Assembly (NCBI GenBank): GCA_029239355.1
Contig: JAQZAZ010000004.1
Coordinates: 91,553 to 155,552, forward strand
Reading direction: 5' to 3'
Source: Sphingobacterium sp.
Lineage (GTDB): Bacteria > Bacteroidota > Bacteroidia > Sphingobacteriales > Sphingobacteriaceae
DNA: 64,000 bases
Both the position numbers and the translations under genes were made by a program. A model generated the notes under the pieces. That model was given only the letters and a program-made list of their open reading frames with translations. It made no database searches and had not been told where the DNA came from. Within the stretch, counting starts at the first letter, position 1, and the number at the start of each line of letters is the position of its first letter. This document shows positions 9,439 through 18,809 of this stretch, one piece after another.

Positions 9439-10983
9439 TTATGGACAAGCAATTTTCTTTCTACCGCTTCCAGCTCCGATCATTTTTGTAGCTCCCTGAA
9501 CGACTTGCGTAATTTTCACGTTGTTGGCTGTAGAGCTCCATGGCACAATGTTGAAAGAACCTTGGGTCAACACCAGAGGAAACAATTCGCCCCCATTGCT
9601 TTTGCTACCATACATAGATACTTCACCGGAACGACTAATGACTACCCGAATCACCGGATTGGAGGAAGTACCAGTCAGTGAATAAACTTGTGGAACGCTT
9701 CCACTACCATACAGAGATCCATCTGCAAATTGAACGTTTCTTGGCGCTATAGCGATTCCACTTTCAAATTGTATTTCCTGTGTTGCCAATTTCACACCGT
9801 TCACTTCCATATTAAAGGAGTTGTCCAATTGAAGAATATCAAATACAAATCCATAGTCTGCTCCCGGAGCAGTAAGGTCTTTGGTCACTACGTATCCTGC
9901 AGGCTGAGCCACACCATCTACAACAGCTCCTGATCCTGAAGCAGGATAGCTCCAGTTAAGATCCGCCCCACCAGTAACTGGTTGGGTACACGTTTTGAAG
10001 TTCAGATTTAAGTTGTAACGTTGTCCTGGCAATATTTGTAAACCGGCAACAGAAACATTTGATTTTGTCTCACCGTCGATAGTAATCGAGCCGAAGTTGA
10101 ACGAGCCATTTGACTCTCCTGGATGAATCAATACAGTAGGAACGCTGGATACTGTACGCAAGCCAGCTCCCAAAAGCGGGAATTGCACCGCAGCAGTTGA
10201 AGTCATACCGTTATAGGTTATTGTACCGTCTACCAGTTTCAAATTTGCACTCGCATGTGTCGGATTTATCGTTGGGGATACCAAACTTGTTATTGCTCCT
10301 GTCATTTCAGTCGCCATAGTCAAGTTTGTCGTCACTTCACTGTATTTATGTTTCAAGACAACATCCAGGTTGTTATCACCAGAATGAACTGTTAGATCTT
10401 TCTTGAAATACATAAGGTCTGCGCTAATGTTATCAAGGCTGGCATTACTTAGGGTGGTCTGCGCTGTTACAGCCGGAACCGATCCTGTGCTGTTCACGGA
10501 ATACGCAACAAAGGTATAAGTCTGTTCAGCATCCAAGGCGATTTCTTCGGTATTGTTATCCGAGTTTGTATAGGTTTTCTCGGTCACATACTCACCATTG
10601 CTGTTATAAACGACGATTTTATACTTAACATTAGCAGCCAAAGGCGTGATTTCTTCTGTAACAGCAGCGCGGTTTCCGGACGAGGCCCGCAGCAGGTTGC
10701 CACTTGTCGCGGACGACTCACTCGTCAACGTAGCTTCAAAAGAACTTGTACGGGTAAATGGTACAACGACAGTCTGTGCTGTAGCCGAAGAACTGGTTCC
10801 ATTACCTGCTTTCTTGGTAGTTACGATTGGGTTTTCCACGCCAAGTAACTGAATGTTAACACTAGCTTTGCCGCTGGCAGCTACACTATCCTTGCTTTCT
10901 TTACAGGAATACAAAGATCCGCAAATCAGAGCTGATAGCGCAAGAGCACTCCAACTCTTCTTTATTTGCACTTGTAGATTCAT
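9439..10983 (-). CDS. Fimbrillin-like secreted lipoprotein (514 aa)
   Basis: Signal and lipobox SALALSALICGSLYSC; KYKIVVYNSNGEYV...QTYTFVAYSVNS and ADLMYFKKDLTVHSGDNNLDVVLKHKYSEV segments parallel those in 11847-13604. Confidence 0.75.
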   Translation of the reverse strand: MNLQVQIKKSWSALALSALICGSLYSCKESKDSVAASGKASVNIQLLGVENPIVTTKKAGNGTSSSATAQTVVVPFTRTSSFEATLTSESSATSGNLLRASSGNRAAVTEEITPLAANVKYKIVVYNSNGEYVTEKTYTNSDNNTEEIALDAEQTYTFVAYSVNSTGSVPAVTAQTTLSNASLDNISADLMYFKKDLTVHSGDNNLDVVLKHKYSEVTTNLTMATEMTGAITSLVSPTINPTHASANLKLVDGTITYNGMTSTAAVQFPLLGAGLRTVSSVPTVLIHPGESNGSFNFGSITIDGETKSNVSVAGLQILPGQRYNLNLNFKTCTQPVTGGADLNWSYPASGSGAVVDGVAQPAGYVVTKDLTAPGADYGFVFDILQLDNSFNMEVNGVKLATQEIQFESGIAIAPRNVQFADGSLYGSGSVPQVYSLTGTSSNPVIRVVISRSGEVSMYGSKSNGGELFPLVLTQGSFNIVPWSSTANNVKITQVVQGATKMIGAGSGRKKIACP

Positions 10984-11033
10984 TTCTTTAATTAGTTTGA
11001 TGATGAATAAATATTTTAATTGTTAATCGGGAG

Positions 11034-11041
11034 CAAATATT
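11034..11041 (-). promoter_or_regulatory. Putative -7-like octamer AATATTTG for the 10983 gene
   Basis: 33 nt downstream of element 2 on the - strand. Confidence 0.4.
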
Positions 11042-11074
11042 GCGATAATTTCTCATAACGAAACTACACATAAC

Positions 11075-11096
11075 TATCACAGATATATCACATCTT
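11075..11096 (-). promoter_or_regulatory. Direct-repeat element 2 (AAGATGTGATATATCTGTGATA)
   Basis: Perfect TGTGATA-N4-TGTGATA reading toward the - strand lipoprotein gene. Confidence 0.65.
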
Positions 11097-11294
11097 AATA
11101 TTTGAAAAAATTTCTAAAAAAATTAAATAAATAAATATACTAGAAAACATATATCAACAAATAAAATATAAAAGCTTTTTAAAAACAGTATTTTAGACTA
11201 GAAGTAAATTCACACTATCACGAAAGAAATAGAATGGAAAGTTTGGAGAAAAGCCTATGTAAAACAATAATAATCTGATTATCAAATAAATACA

Positions 11295-11316
11295 AAAGTG
11301 TGATACCAATGTGATA
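11295..11316 (+). promoter_or_regulatory. Direct-repeat element 3 (AAAGTGTGATACCAATGTGATA)
   Basis: Perfect TGTGATA-N4-TGTGATA reading toward the + strand peptide/lipoprotein operon. Confidence 0.65.
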
Positions 11317-11348
11317 TCTGTATTTTAAGGATTCTTTGTGTTGTCTAC

Positions 11349-11356
11349 TATCTTTG
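11349..11356 (+). promoter_or_regulatory. Putative -7 element TATCTTTG
   Basis: Matches TAnnTTTG; 32 nt downstream of element 3. Confidence 0.5.
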
Positions 11357-11639
11357 ACAGAGGAAATGGGATATGTTGCAATGTATCAAGGTTCTACATT
11401 ATCAATGTAATGAATAATCAAAACAATGGATAATTATTTTTACAGAACAAGCCATAGACTAAATGAAGAGAAATTCAAAATCGAAGCACTAATTTTTTAA
11501 ATCATCGGGATCAACGCCAGCCATAGCAGGATGGTAACAAGAGCTTTGCCGGTAGATCCTGCTGAGTCATCCCTTTCAACGGATGCTGGGTCATTGTAGG
11601 ACACTTAATTAATAAGATAAACCAAATAATAAAATACAC

Positions 11640-11831
11640 ATGAAAAAAAGAACTGAAAAAAACATCTACCTAAGACCCGCCATCGAGCGATTACAGGTAG
11701 AGATGGAACAAGGTATTGCCGCGGGCTCTGCCGTAAATCCAGGCGTAGACGACGGTGGATTCACACCGGGCGGCAGTGAGATCAAAGATCCCAGCGCAGG
11801 TACCGATAATGGCGAATGGTGGACACCGTAA
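11640..11831 (+). CDS. Small EQGIAAGSA-motif peptide (63 aa)
   Basis: MKKRTEKNIYLRPAIERLQVEMEQGIAAGSAVNPGVDDGGFTPGGSEIKDPSAGTDNGEWWTP; paralogue of 9220-9384; 15 bp upstream of the lipoprotein gene. Confidence 0.85.
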   Translation: MKKRTEKNIYLRPAIERLQVEMEQGIAAGSAVNPGVDDGGFTPGGSEIKDPSAGTDNGEWWTP

Positions 11832-11846
11832 TTTATAACCTTACAC

Positions 11847-13604
11847 ATGAAAAGAACAATGTTTAAATTTACAAGAACAACAATATCATTCGCTATGGTT
11901 CTCTTATTGATAGCCTCTTCCTGCAGTAAGGACAGCGAATCTATGCCCGTCGAAAACAAGACAGACGGTATCACTTTTAAAGCCTTGGGTGCCGAGTTTG
12001 CACAAAGCCCCGTTACGAAAGCCCAAAATAATCGGACAAGCAGTCCCATTATTGCCGTTGAAGAAATTCAATCCGGCCCATTTACAATCACTGCTGAACT
12101 ATCCGAAGACCTAAGCACCACTTCACAGCCTTCATTAAAAGCAGGCACGAATGTGAAAGCTGCCGTACCATTTGCCACTGAGGTAAAATATCGGGTTGTC
12201 GCTTACCAACTTGATGGCACTTACATCGACCAGGCGATCGGTAGCAGCGCCCAGCCAAACGCCGTGATGTTTTCCGGACAGCTAACAGCAGGACAGACTT
12301 ATAAGTTTGTAATTTATTCACTAGGATCTGCTACGGACGCACCACCAGCAGCACCAACTTCGAACATCAATGCTGCCGGAGACCTAAGCAAAGCACTGAC
12401 ATTGACCTTTGACTCATTCGAAGAGCAAGGTGCCGACTTTATGTATGCACTTGTAGAAAAGGAAATCGAAGCTACCGGGCAACCTACAGCTTTAGCAGCT
12501 ACTTTGCAGCATAAATTTTCCAAAGTAAGCATTCAGCTGCACACGGCAGATGCAACAGGGACATTTGGCACAAGCAACTATGTCAAGGGAGGATATTTAT
12601 CCGAAACTCCTGTTAATGCCGAAGTATCCAATGCAGGAGGCCTAAACAAAAAGTCGTCCATAGACCTCAGTACAGGGGCAGTCATTGGCGGCGAGGCCGC
12701 AACTCCTTTTCGCGTCTTAGGTATTAATGCAACAGCCAAGTCGTATATCCTGAATACAGCTGCGACCACTGGTACGACCAGTTTTGCTGTCGCAATTGAC
12801 GCAGGAAGTATTAAAATAGGAAATGATGTCAATACAAGAGTCACTCCTTTTGAATTTACAGCGAGTGCATTAGAACCGGGAAAAGCTTATACACTTCGCA
12901 TCCGTTTGAACAGCGACCGTTATGTCAATGCGGCTGGAGCAACTCGTACGGCAAACCAGCCTGATGCCCGCTATGCTGTAATCGGCGGTTACCGCTGGGA
13001 TCGCTATAACCTGGGTGTAGCAAATGTAAACCCGGCGACCAATAATCCAGATGCCGTTCCTTCCGTACAAGCACTATACGGTAATTACTATCAATGGGGC
13101 CGTCAAGTACCTGTAGCAAATGCATACAGTGGCGACGGTGCCATCGCAGGCTGGAATACAACACCTGCAGCTGATGGTTCCTGGAATAATGGTACTGCGG
13201 CTGCTCCTGTGAAAGCTGCTGTAGATCCATGTGGTTTGGGTGATAGAATACCTAGTCAAGCTGAATATACGCGTTTAGGAAATTCGACCCGCCATACCTC
13301 CATTGGAAACTGGACGGCTTTTAATGGTAACGCCACAGTTGGGCTATCTGACTTTACGGCCGCACATATTATGACCAGTAGAAAGAGCAGTGATGTTAAA
13401 TTAAGCTTCCCCGCAAATGGTCACAGAAGTCCAACAACAGGAGCCCAACTTGTCCGCCAAAGCTCCGCAATTTATTGGCTAAATACCGCATTCGGTGGCA
13501 ATGATTATGCGTTACATGGACGTGGATTCGTAAATGGTTCTTGGGATACCTCGAATTATCTTAAAAATGCGGGCTATCCAGTACGTTGTATCCAAGATAA
13601 ATAA
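11847..13604 (+). CDS. Fimbrillin-like lipoprotein with C-terminal FISUMP-like (Fibrobacter succinogenes paralogous) domain
   Basis: Lipobox MVLLLIASSC; KYRVVAYQLDGTYIDQ...YKFVIYSLGS and LAATLQHKFSKVSIQL; C-terminus NYYQWGRQ...DPCGLGDRIPSQAEYTRLG...GYPVRCIQDK. Confidence 0.8.
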   Translation: MKRTMFKFTRTTISFAMVLLLIASSCSKDSESMPVENKTDGITFKALGAEFAQSPVTKAQNNRTSSPIIAVEEIQSGPFTITAELSEDLSTTSQPSLKAGTNVKAAVPFATEVKYRVVAYQLDGTYIDQAIGSSAQPNAVMFSGQLTAGQTYKFVIYSLGSATDAPPAAPTSNINAAGDLSKALTLTFDSFEEQGADFMYALVEKEIEATGQPTALAATLQHKFSKVSIQLHTADATGTFGTSNYVKGGYLSETPVNAEVSNAGGLNKKSSIDLSTGAVIGGEAATPFRVLGINATAKSYILNTAATTGTTSFAVAIDAGSIKIGNDVNTRVTPFEFTASALEPGKAYTLRIRLNSDRYVNAAGATRTANQPDARYAVIGGYRWDRYNLGVANVNPATNNPDAVPSVQALYGNYYQWGRQVPVANAYSGDGAIAGWNTTPAADGSWNNGTAAAPVKAAVDPCGLGDRIPSQAEYTRLGNSTRHTSIGNWTAFNGNATVGLSDFTAAHIMTSRKSSDVKLSFPANGHRSPTTGAQLVRQSSAIYWLNTAFGGNDYALHGRGFVNGSWDTSNYLKNAGYPVRCIQDK

Positions 13605-13611
13605 AATTGTT

Positions 13612-13657
13612 AAAAAAATATGGCTTCTACCACTCTAGAGGTAGAAGTCATATTTTT
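13612..13657 (+). terminator. Rho-independent terminator
   Basis: ATATGGCTTCTACC actctaga GGTAGAAGTCATATTTTTA. Confidence 0.8.
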
Positions 13658-13842
13658 ACATATTGCACTTTAGACGGCATACTCCCCTCCCGTCCTTGCT
13701 TTTAAATATCGGCTCAATTTTGGGCACAGTAGATTACCAATTAGTAGAAACCTATTTATACTTCTATAACTTAGTAAATAGCAAAACAGACCAATAGGAC
13801 CTGACACTATCGGATCGACAACTTAACAAAAGAATTGAAAAT

Positions 13843-14448
13843 ATGGGAAAGATAACGGATCATGATGTGGCAGCACTTGTATCAAGAAGGATAACCGAAC
13901 TTATTGATTTAACAGATTTGCCATTGGAAGGTTTAGCAAATTTTACGGGATTATCCTTTTCAACCCTACGAAGCGCCATCAAAAAGTCCTCATCACTTTC
14001 CGTTGATAGTTTCGCAAGGCTCTGTACACCATTCTCCATTTCACTTTCGGATTTTTTCAATTCAAAAAAGCAATTGTCGCTCAAAACGAAGGACCTCCCG
14101 GAATTGGTCAAGTTTAAGGCGATATTTTTATCTTCTTACGCAGAGCCGCATTCGAAGGAGAGACCGAAGTCCAAACCGGAAGGGATCAATGCCCACCTCA
14201 AGCAGCAGCGGAAATTTCTTGCGCAGCTGATCTATACTTCTGACTACTTTTTAACCGCACGGACAATTGATCAAATCGCAACTGACCTGGAGGAGACACA
14301 TCACATCGTGATCAGGCCCGAACGCCTATATGCACTACTCAAGAAATATGTCGGTCTTGAGCTCTTGGAGAAAAAAGTTTTACCTCGAACAGAGCGCAAG
14401 CCGGACGATTCGCGCAGGCCCTACCTCTACTTTAAAAAGGCTGTATAG
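13843..14448 (+). CDS. XRE-type helix-turn-helix transcriptional regulator
   Basis: LPLEGLANFTGLSFSTLRSAIKKSSSLSVDSFARLCTPFSISLSDFF; C-terminal winged-helix-like segment. Confidence 0.75.
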   Translation: MGKITDHDVAALVSRRITELIDLTDLPLEGLANFTGLSFSTLRSAIKKSSSLSVDSFARLCTPFSISLSDFFNSKKQLSLKTKDLPELVKFKAIFLSSYAEPHSKERPKSKPEGINAHLKQQRKFLAQLIYTSDYFLTARTIDQIATDLEETHHIVIRPERLYALLKKYVGLELLEKKVLPRTERKPDDSRRPYLYFKKAV

Positions 14449-14459
14449 AAATAAAAGCA

Positions 14460-15776
14460 TTAATTACCACTGTTATATGCTATGGGAGCTGGATACCCCT
14501 CACCTTTGAGCGCTGCTATTGGCACAGCAATATCCTGCTGTCCAAGGACTTTCCGGGTGACTTGTCCCTTTTCCTTACGGTTCTCTTTGGCAGCCTCTCT
14601 TTTCTGGGCACTGTCTTCATTTGGACCTTGATCTGGGTGATCAACTCCAGCAATCTTATTGCCACGCGCATCCTGATTCATCTCATCGAGTGCCCGTGTC
14701 AGGCTGCTTTTCTCCTGCTCACTGAGTTTCTCAAATTTAATTCCGTAGGCGTCAAGCACGCGGGTCGCATTCTCAATGGTATTGGTACCCCGTTCGTATA
14801 CATCGCGATAGATATGCAGCTGTCCATCCTGTGCGACAAGGGTTTCATAACGCAGCTCCACCAGCACCGGTTGTTTTAATTTGGCCGATTCTGTTTTTGT
14901 ATTTTTCTTTTCGTAGTCAGCGATTTTTTCGGCTGAAATTGGACTGCCCGACACCTGGGCCAGCACTCTGGTAAAATCCTGCACCTGTGCATCCGTAAGG
15001 CCTACACAACCGTGGGATGCGAAGGCTCCCAGCTTGGATGCATCTTTTCCGCCATGAATCAACGAAGGCATGCCAATGGGGATCTTGATCAGACCCAAAG
15101 GATTTAATTTGCTTCCGGCTGGCACCTTCTCTCCAGGAGTTACCTTACCTTTTACCCATGGTTCATCCGGTGGCGTCCAGGTAGGATTAAAGATTATATT
15201 GGTCGCCCTCCGCACCCCCGTAGGCAAAGGAAATTCAGGATAACCGACGCCGATCTTATAGGTTTTGATCAGCTTCCCCTGCTGAAATACATCCATCCGA
15301 AAAGCAGGTGCATTGACAACGATCCGTGTATCTTCGGGTACCTGATTAGGCTGCAACGGCAGTTTGTTCTGTTCATCTTCATAACGTGCTGCTATAAAAT
15401 GAAAGAATTGTCCGGCTTTCTGTTCGCCCAGAATCCGCACTATTTCTGTCGTCGCCTGTTTGATGGACGCTTTAAACGACTTGGTCGAGGGCTCCTCATC
15501 CTCACTTAACTTCCCGACAGCCGCACTGGCCGCCGCCTTTAGCGCACTGATCTGGTCTTTATTGAGCTGCAGATCTGATTTTAATGCGTGTTCAAAATCT
15601 TCTTCATAGAATAGCGCATTGAGCCAGGCGAGCGTAAAATCGGTATTTTCGGCCTGCTCGGTCAGGTCTGCCGCCCTGTCGCTTGCCGATCGTGTCTTTG
15701 CATTGCGGTCGCGGCAACCCGTTAATACCAGTGCTGCCAACAAGATTCCGAATAAATAAGTGTTGATGTATTTCAT
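14460..15776 (-). CDS. L,D-transpeptidase (YkuD) lipoprotein
   Basis: Start chosen at MKYINTYLFGILLAALVLTGC (lipobox); YkuD features SLIHGGKDASKLGAFASHGCVGLTDAQ. Confidence 0.9.
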   Translation of the reverse strand: MKYINTYLFGILLAALVLTGCRDRNAKTRSASDRAADLTEQAENTDFTLAWLNALFYEEDFEHALKSDLQLNKDQISALKAAASAAVGKLSEDEEPSTKSFKASIKQATTEIVRILGEQKAGQFFHFIAARYEDEQNKLPLQPNQVPEDTRIVVNAPAFRMDVFQQGKLIKTYKIGVGYPEFPLPTGVRRATNIIFNPTWTPPDEPWVKGKVTPGEKVPAGSKLNPLGLIKIPIGMPSLIHGGKDASKLGAFASHGCVGLTDAQVQDFTRVLAQVSGSPISAEKIADYEKKNTKTESAKLKQPVLVELRYETLVAQDGQLHIYRDVYERGTNTIENATRVLDAYGIKFEKLSEQEKSSLTRALDEMNQDARGNKIAGVDHPDQGPNEDSAQKREAAKENRKEKGQVTRKVLGQQDIAVPIAALKGEGYPAPIAYNSGN

Positions 15777-16059
15777 ATATCTTATCAACAAGTCTGCCAC
15801 AGAAAAAGTTTAGCCGCACAGATAACAATACGCGATGATCATTCAAATACAGCAATATAATTTAGGTCCAATCCGAAGGCATAAAACGAAAAATCAAAAT
15901 TAAATATGCGTTTTTTTGCAAAGTGTGTTCGATATTGCATAATTATATATTTAGATTGATTAAAAATAATTTTAAAAAACGGCTTTTTTGAGTTAATTTT
16001 GACCACACAGAATTAAGCACTTAGCACTCGGGCAGAGTTTTGCGTTTTTCTCCGTACTT

Positions 16060-18798
16060 ATGAAAAAAGAATTAATGGTATCTGTTTTATGTAGCCTGGC
16101 TTTTATCGCCAATGCACAAGAACGGTTTTATGGAATAGTAAAAGATGAGCAGGGATTGGCCCTACCCTTCGCATCGGTCACTTTCCTAAACAATGGTACT
16201 AGCCACATGACAGACCGGTCGGGTAATTTCAATTTTGATATTCAACCGACTGATTCCATCCGGATTAACGTGGCTTACCTCGGAAAGCAGGCCGTCAGCC
16301 GCTCCTTTTCGACGAAAAAGTCAAAAACGCCTCAGGTCATCGTGCTCCGGGATCTATCACTGACCTTAGACGAAGTCAATATCTTACCCGATGTAAATGC
16401 CCATGGGCACTCCAATTCATCCATTCAAATTGAAAAGCAGGCGATCGATCAGCTGCAAGCCTTTAGCTTGGTCGATGTGATGAATTCCTTACCCGGAAAA
16501 AAAACACTTCCTTTGGATCTCAACAGCCTATCGATGCTCACTTTACGCGGTGGCGGGCTCTCCAATTCTGCGTTTGACTTAAATAATTCGCAGGGCATTG
16601 CCATTATCATCGATGATATGCGAATTTCCAATGATGCCAATCTACAAACCAGAGGGCTTGCCCGCGATGGCCTGCGCGGAAGCACAATCGCCATGAATGG
16701 CTATCGCGACAGCTATTTCGGAACGCAGGAATCAAAGCATTATGATACCCCTTTTCAGGGAATAGATTTACGCGATATTCCCGTTAATAACATTGAGAAA
16801 ATTGAAGTAATCCAGGGAATTGCTCCCGCACGATATGGCGAAGTGACCAACGGTGCAGTCATTGTAGACCGGCAAGCCGGGAAGAGCCCTTATGTCGCCA
16901 GTTTTAACATCAATGGCGGCTCCACTAGCAGCTCGATCAGCAAAGGCCTGCTGTTATCCCCAAAATGGGGCGCCCTAAATTTCAGCACCAACTGGACTTA
17001 CAGCAATGCCGACCCGAAAGATAAAGTGAAATCTTTTCATCGGTATGCACAAAGCCTGATGTGGACCAATGCTTTTGGAAAAATTAAAAACACCCTTTCG
17101 CTGGACTATTCAGGCCGGAATGATAACAAACGTCAGGATCCCGATGATGCCACACTCCGAACCTCCAAATTTACCAACAATAAATTTTCGCTCAACAACC
17201 GGATGGGCATCCAGGTAGGTAAACAATGGATGGATAAGCTACAAGTCAATGCCAGTATCTCGATGGGTAAACAAGAGTCCTATTCCAGCTATGCGCTTAA
17301 CCGCGGCCTTACACCAATCGCCTATTTGGATACAACCGGTATCTATGAAGGCAAGTACGTCTACTTATCAACAATGACGGAGGAATTGATCATCGGAAAG
17401 CCCGTTACCGCAGCAGCAAGCCTGTCCTCCAACGGACAGGTAACGTTGGGCGCTGTCAGTCATAACTTTAGCTACGGTGTAGGCTTTAACTATTCAAACA
17501 ATGGTGGTCAGGGTGTGGTTTCTGATCCCGAGCGCCCTAGATTGACAGGTTTCAATCAACAGAACCTACGCCCTTATTCCTTTGAACATATTCCATCGGC
17601 CAAAAACTGGAGCCTTTATCTCGAAGACCAGTTTGACCTGAAATTGGGCCGACGCACCGTTTCCAACAATCTAGGCCTGCGCTATGATGTTCAAAACGGC
17701 TACGTGACCATGCAGCCCCGTATCAATTCGCGGCTGCAATGGAATAAGCGATGGACATTCACAGGAGCGCTGGGCATAGCGACCAAAGCACCTTCCCTTG
17801 CCCAATTATATCCAGGGCCTACTTTTATCGATTATGACCTGATCACTGCAAGCGCTGGTGGCATTGATCCGTCGCTGTATCTCCTGTATACGGATAAAAT
17901 ACAGACCGATAACAGCAGACTTAAGCCCGCCAAATCATTTCAGGTAGAATTTGGTGTAGAACGCAAAAGCCGCTGGGTGAATTCCTCGTTGTATGCGTAT
18001 TACAAAAAAAACAGCGACGGTTTTTATGCGACGACCAACTTGCGCCGCTATGAACTGCCCAAATATAAGGTCTGGTTAAACGAAGCAACAAATAAATTCG
18101 AATATGTTCCCACAGGAGAAACGATTGTTAACGGCGGCTTCATCGACCAGCAACTGACCAATGGATTAGCGTCTGAAAGCTACGGATTCGAATGGTATCT
18201 ATCTACCCCTAAAATTCCGGTTATCGCCACCTCATTTTCACTGAATACCTCTTATAGTTATACAAAAGCGGAAAACGCTGTTAACGAAGCTTTTAATCCA
18301 GGGACAAAAACTTACGTGAATGATAGTCGCTACATCAAAACGCTATACTATAAGCCCCTGCATTATTCGTCAAAATCGCTCATGTCAAAGCTGAATACCG
18401 TAACCCATTTTTCACGGATTGGATTTGTCATCAACCTTTCATTGGATATCAATATACTGAGCGAAGACCAGACACTCAGCAGCCTGGAGCCGATAGCCTA
18501 TCTTGACGACAATATCAGATACCATACGCTTACAGCAGCTGCGGCACAGGCTGCGCCATTCAGTACATTGGTCAAACAGACCAAAGACAGTAAAACGGAA
18601 AATAACCCTTTTGTTTATACAACGATGAATATGGGTTTTGAGAAGGAGATCCGAAAAAATTTCAGGATCAATATGCGCGTCTACAATCTTTTGGACCTAA
18701 GGCCCTATAAGCTCATCACGCTCGATAATGGTACCGACCGGATATTCAACCCAAATCACAAGCCCAGCTTAACCATAGGAACAACAATCAAATTTTAA
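16060..18798 (+). CDS. TonB-dependent receptor with carboxypeptidase-regulatory-like domain
   Basis: Signal peptide, FYGIVKDEQGLALPFASVTFLNNGTSHMTDRSGNFNF, plug motif NIEKIEVIQGIAPARYGEVTNGAVIVDRQAG, beta-barrel C-terminus ending in F. Confidence 0.95.
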   Translation: MKKELMVSVLCSLAFIANAQERFYGIVKDEQGLALPFASVTFLNNGTSHMTDRSGNFNFDIQPTDSIRINVAYLGKQAVSRSFSTKKSKTPQVIVLRDLSLTLDEVNILPDVNAHGHSNSSIQIEKQAIDQLQAFSLVDVMNSLPGKKTLPLDLNSLSMLTLRGGGLSNSAFDLNNSQGIAIIIDDMRISNDANLQTRGLARDGLRGSTIAMNGYRDSYFGTQESKHYDTPFQGIDLRDIPVNNIEKIEVIQGIAPARYGEVTNGAVIVDRQAGKSPYVASFNINGGSTSSSISKGLLLSPKWGALNFSTNWTYSNADPKDKVKSFHRYAQSLMWTNAFGKIKNTLSLDYSGRNDNKRQDPDDATLRTSKFTNNKFSLNNRMGIQVGKQWMDKLQVNASISMGKQESYSSYALNRGLTPIAYLDTTGIYEGKYVYLSTMTEELIIGKPVTAAASLSSNGQVTLGAVSHNFSYGVGFNYSNNGGQGVVSDPERPRLTGFNQQNLRPYSFEHIPSAKNWSLYLEDQFDLKLGRRTVSNNLGLRYDVQNGYVTMQPRINSRLQWNKRWTFTGALGIATKAPSLAQLYPGPTFIDYDLITASAGGIDPSLYLLYTDKIQTDNSRLKPAKSFQVEFGVERKSRWVNSSLYAYYKKNSDGFYATTNLRRYELPKYKVWLNEATNKFEYVPTGETIVNGGFIDQQLTNGLASESYGFEWYLSTPKIPVIATSFSLNTSYSYTKAENAVNEAFNPGTKTYVNDSRYIKTLYYKPLHYSSKSLMSKLNTVTHFSRIGFVINLSLDINILSEDQTLSSLEPIAYLDDNIRYHTLTAAAAQAAPFSTLVKQTKDSKTENNPFVYTTMNMGFEKEIRKNFRINMRVYNLLDLRPYKLITLDNGTDRIFNPNHKPSLTIGTTIKF

Positions 18799-18809
18799 CA
18801 GATAACACC

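Noticed and set aside
11666-12049. - strand 127-aa ORF opposite the peptide/lipoprotein start
   Set aside because: Antisense to two supported genes; composition looks like a mirror artefact.
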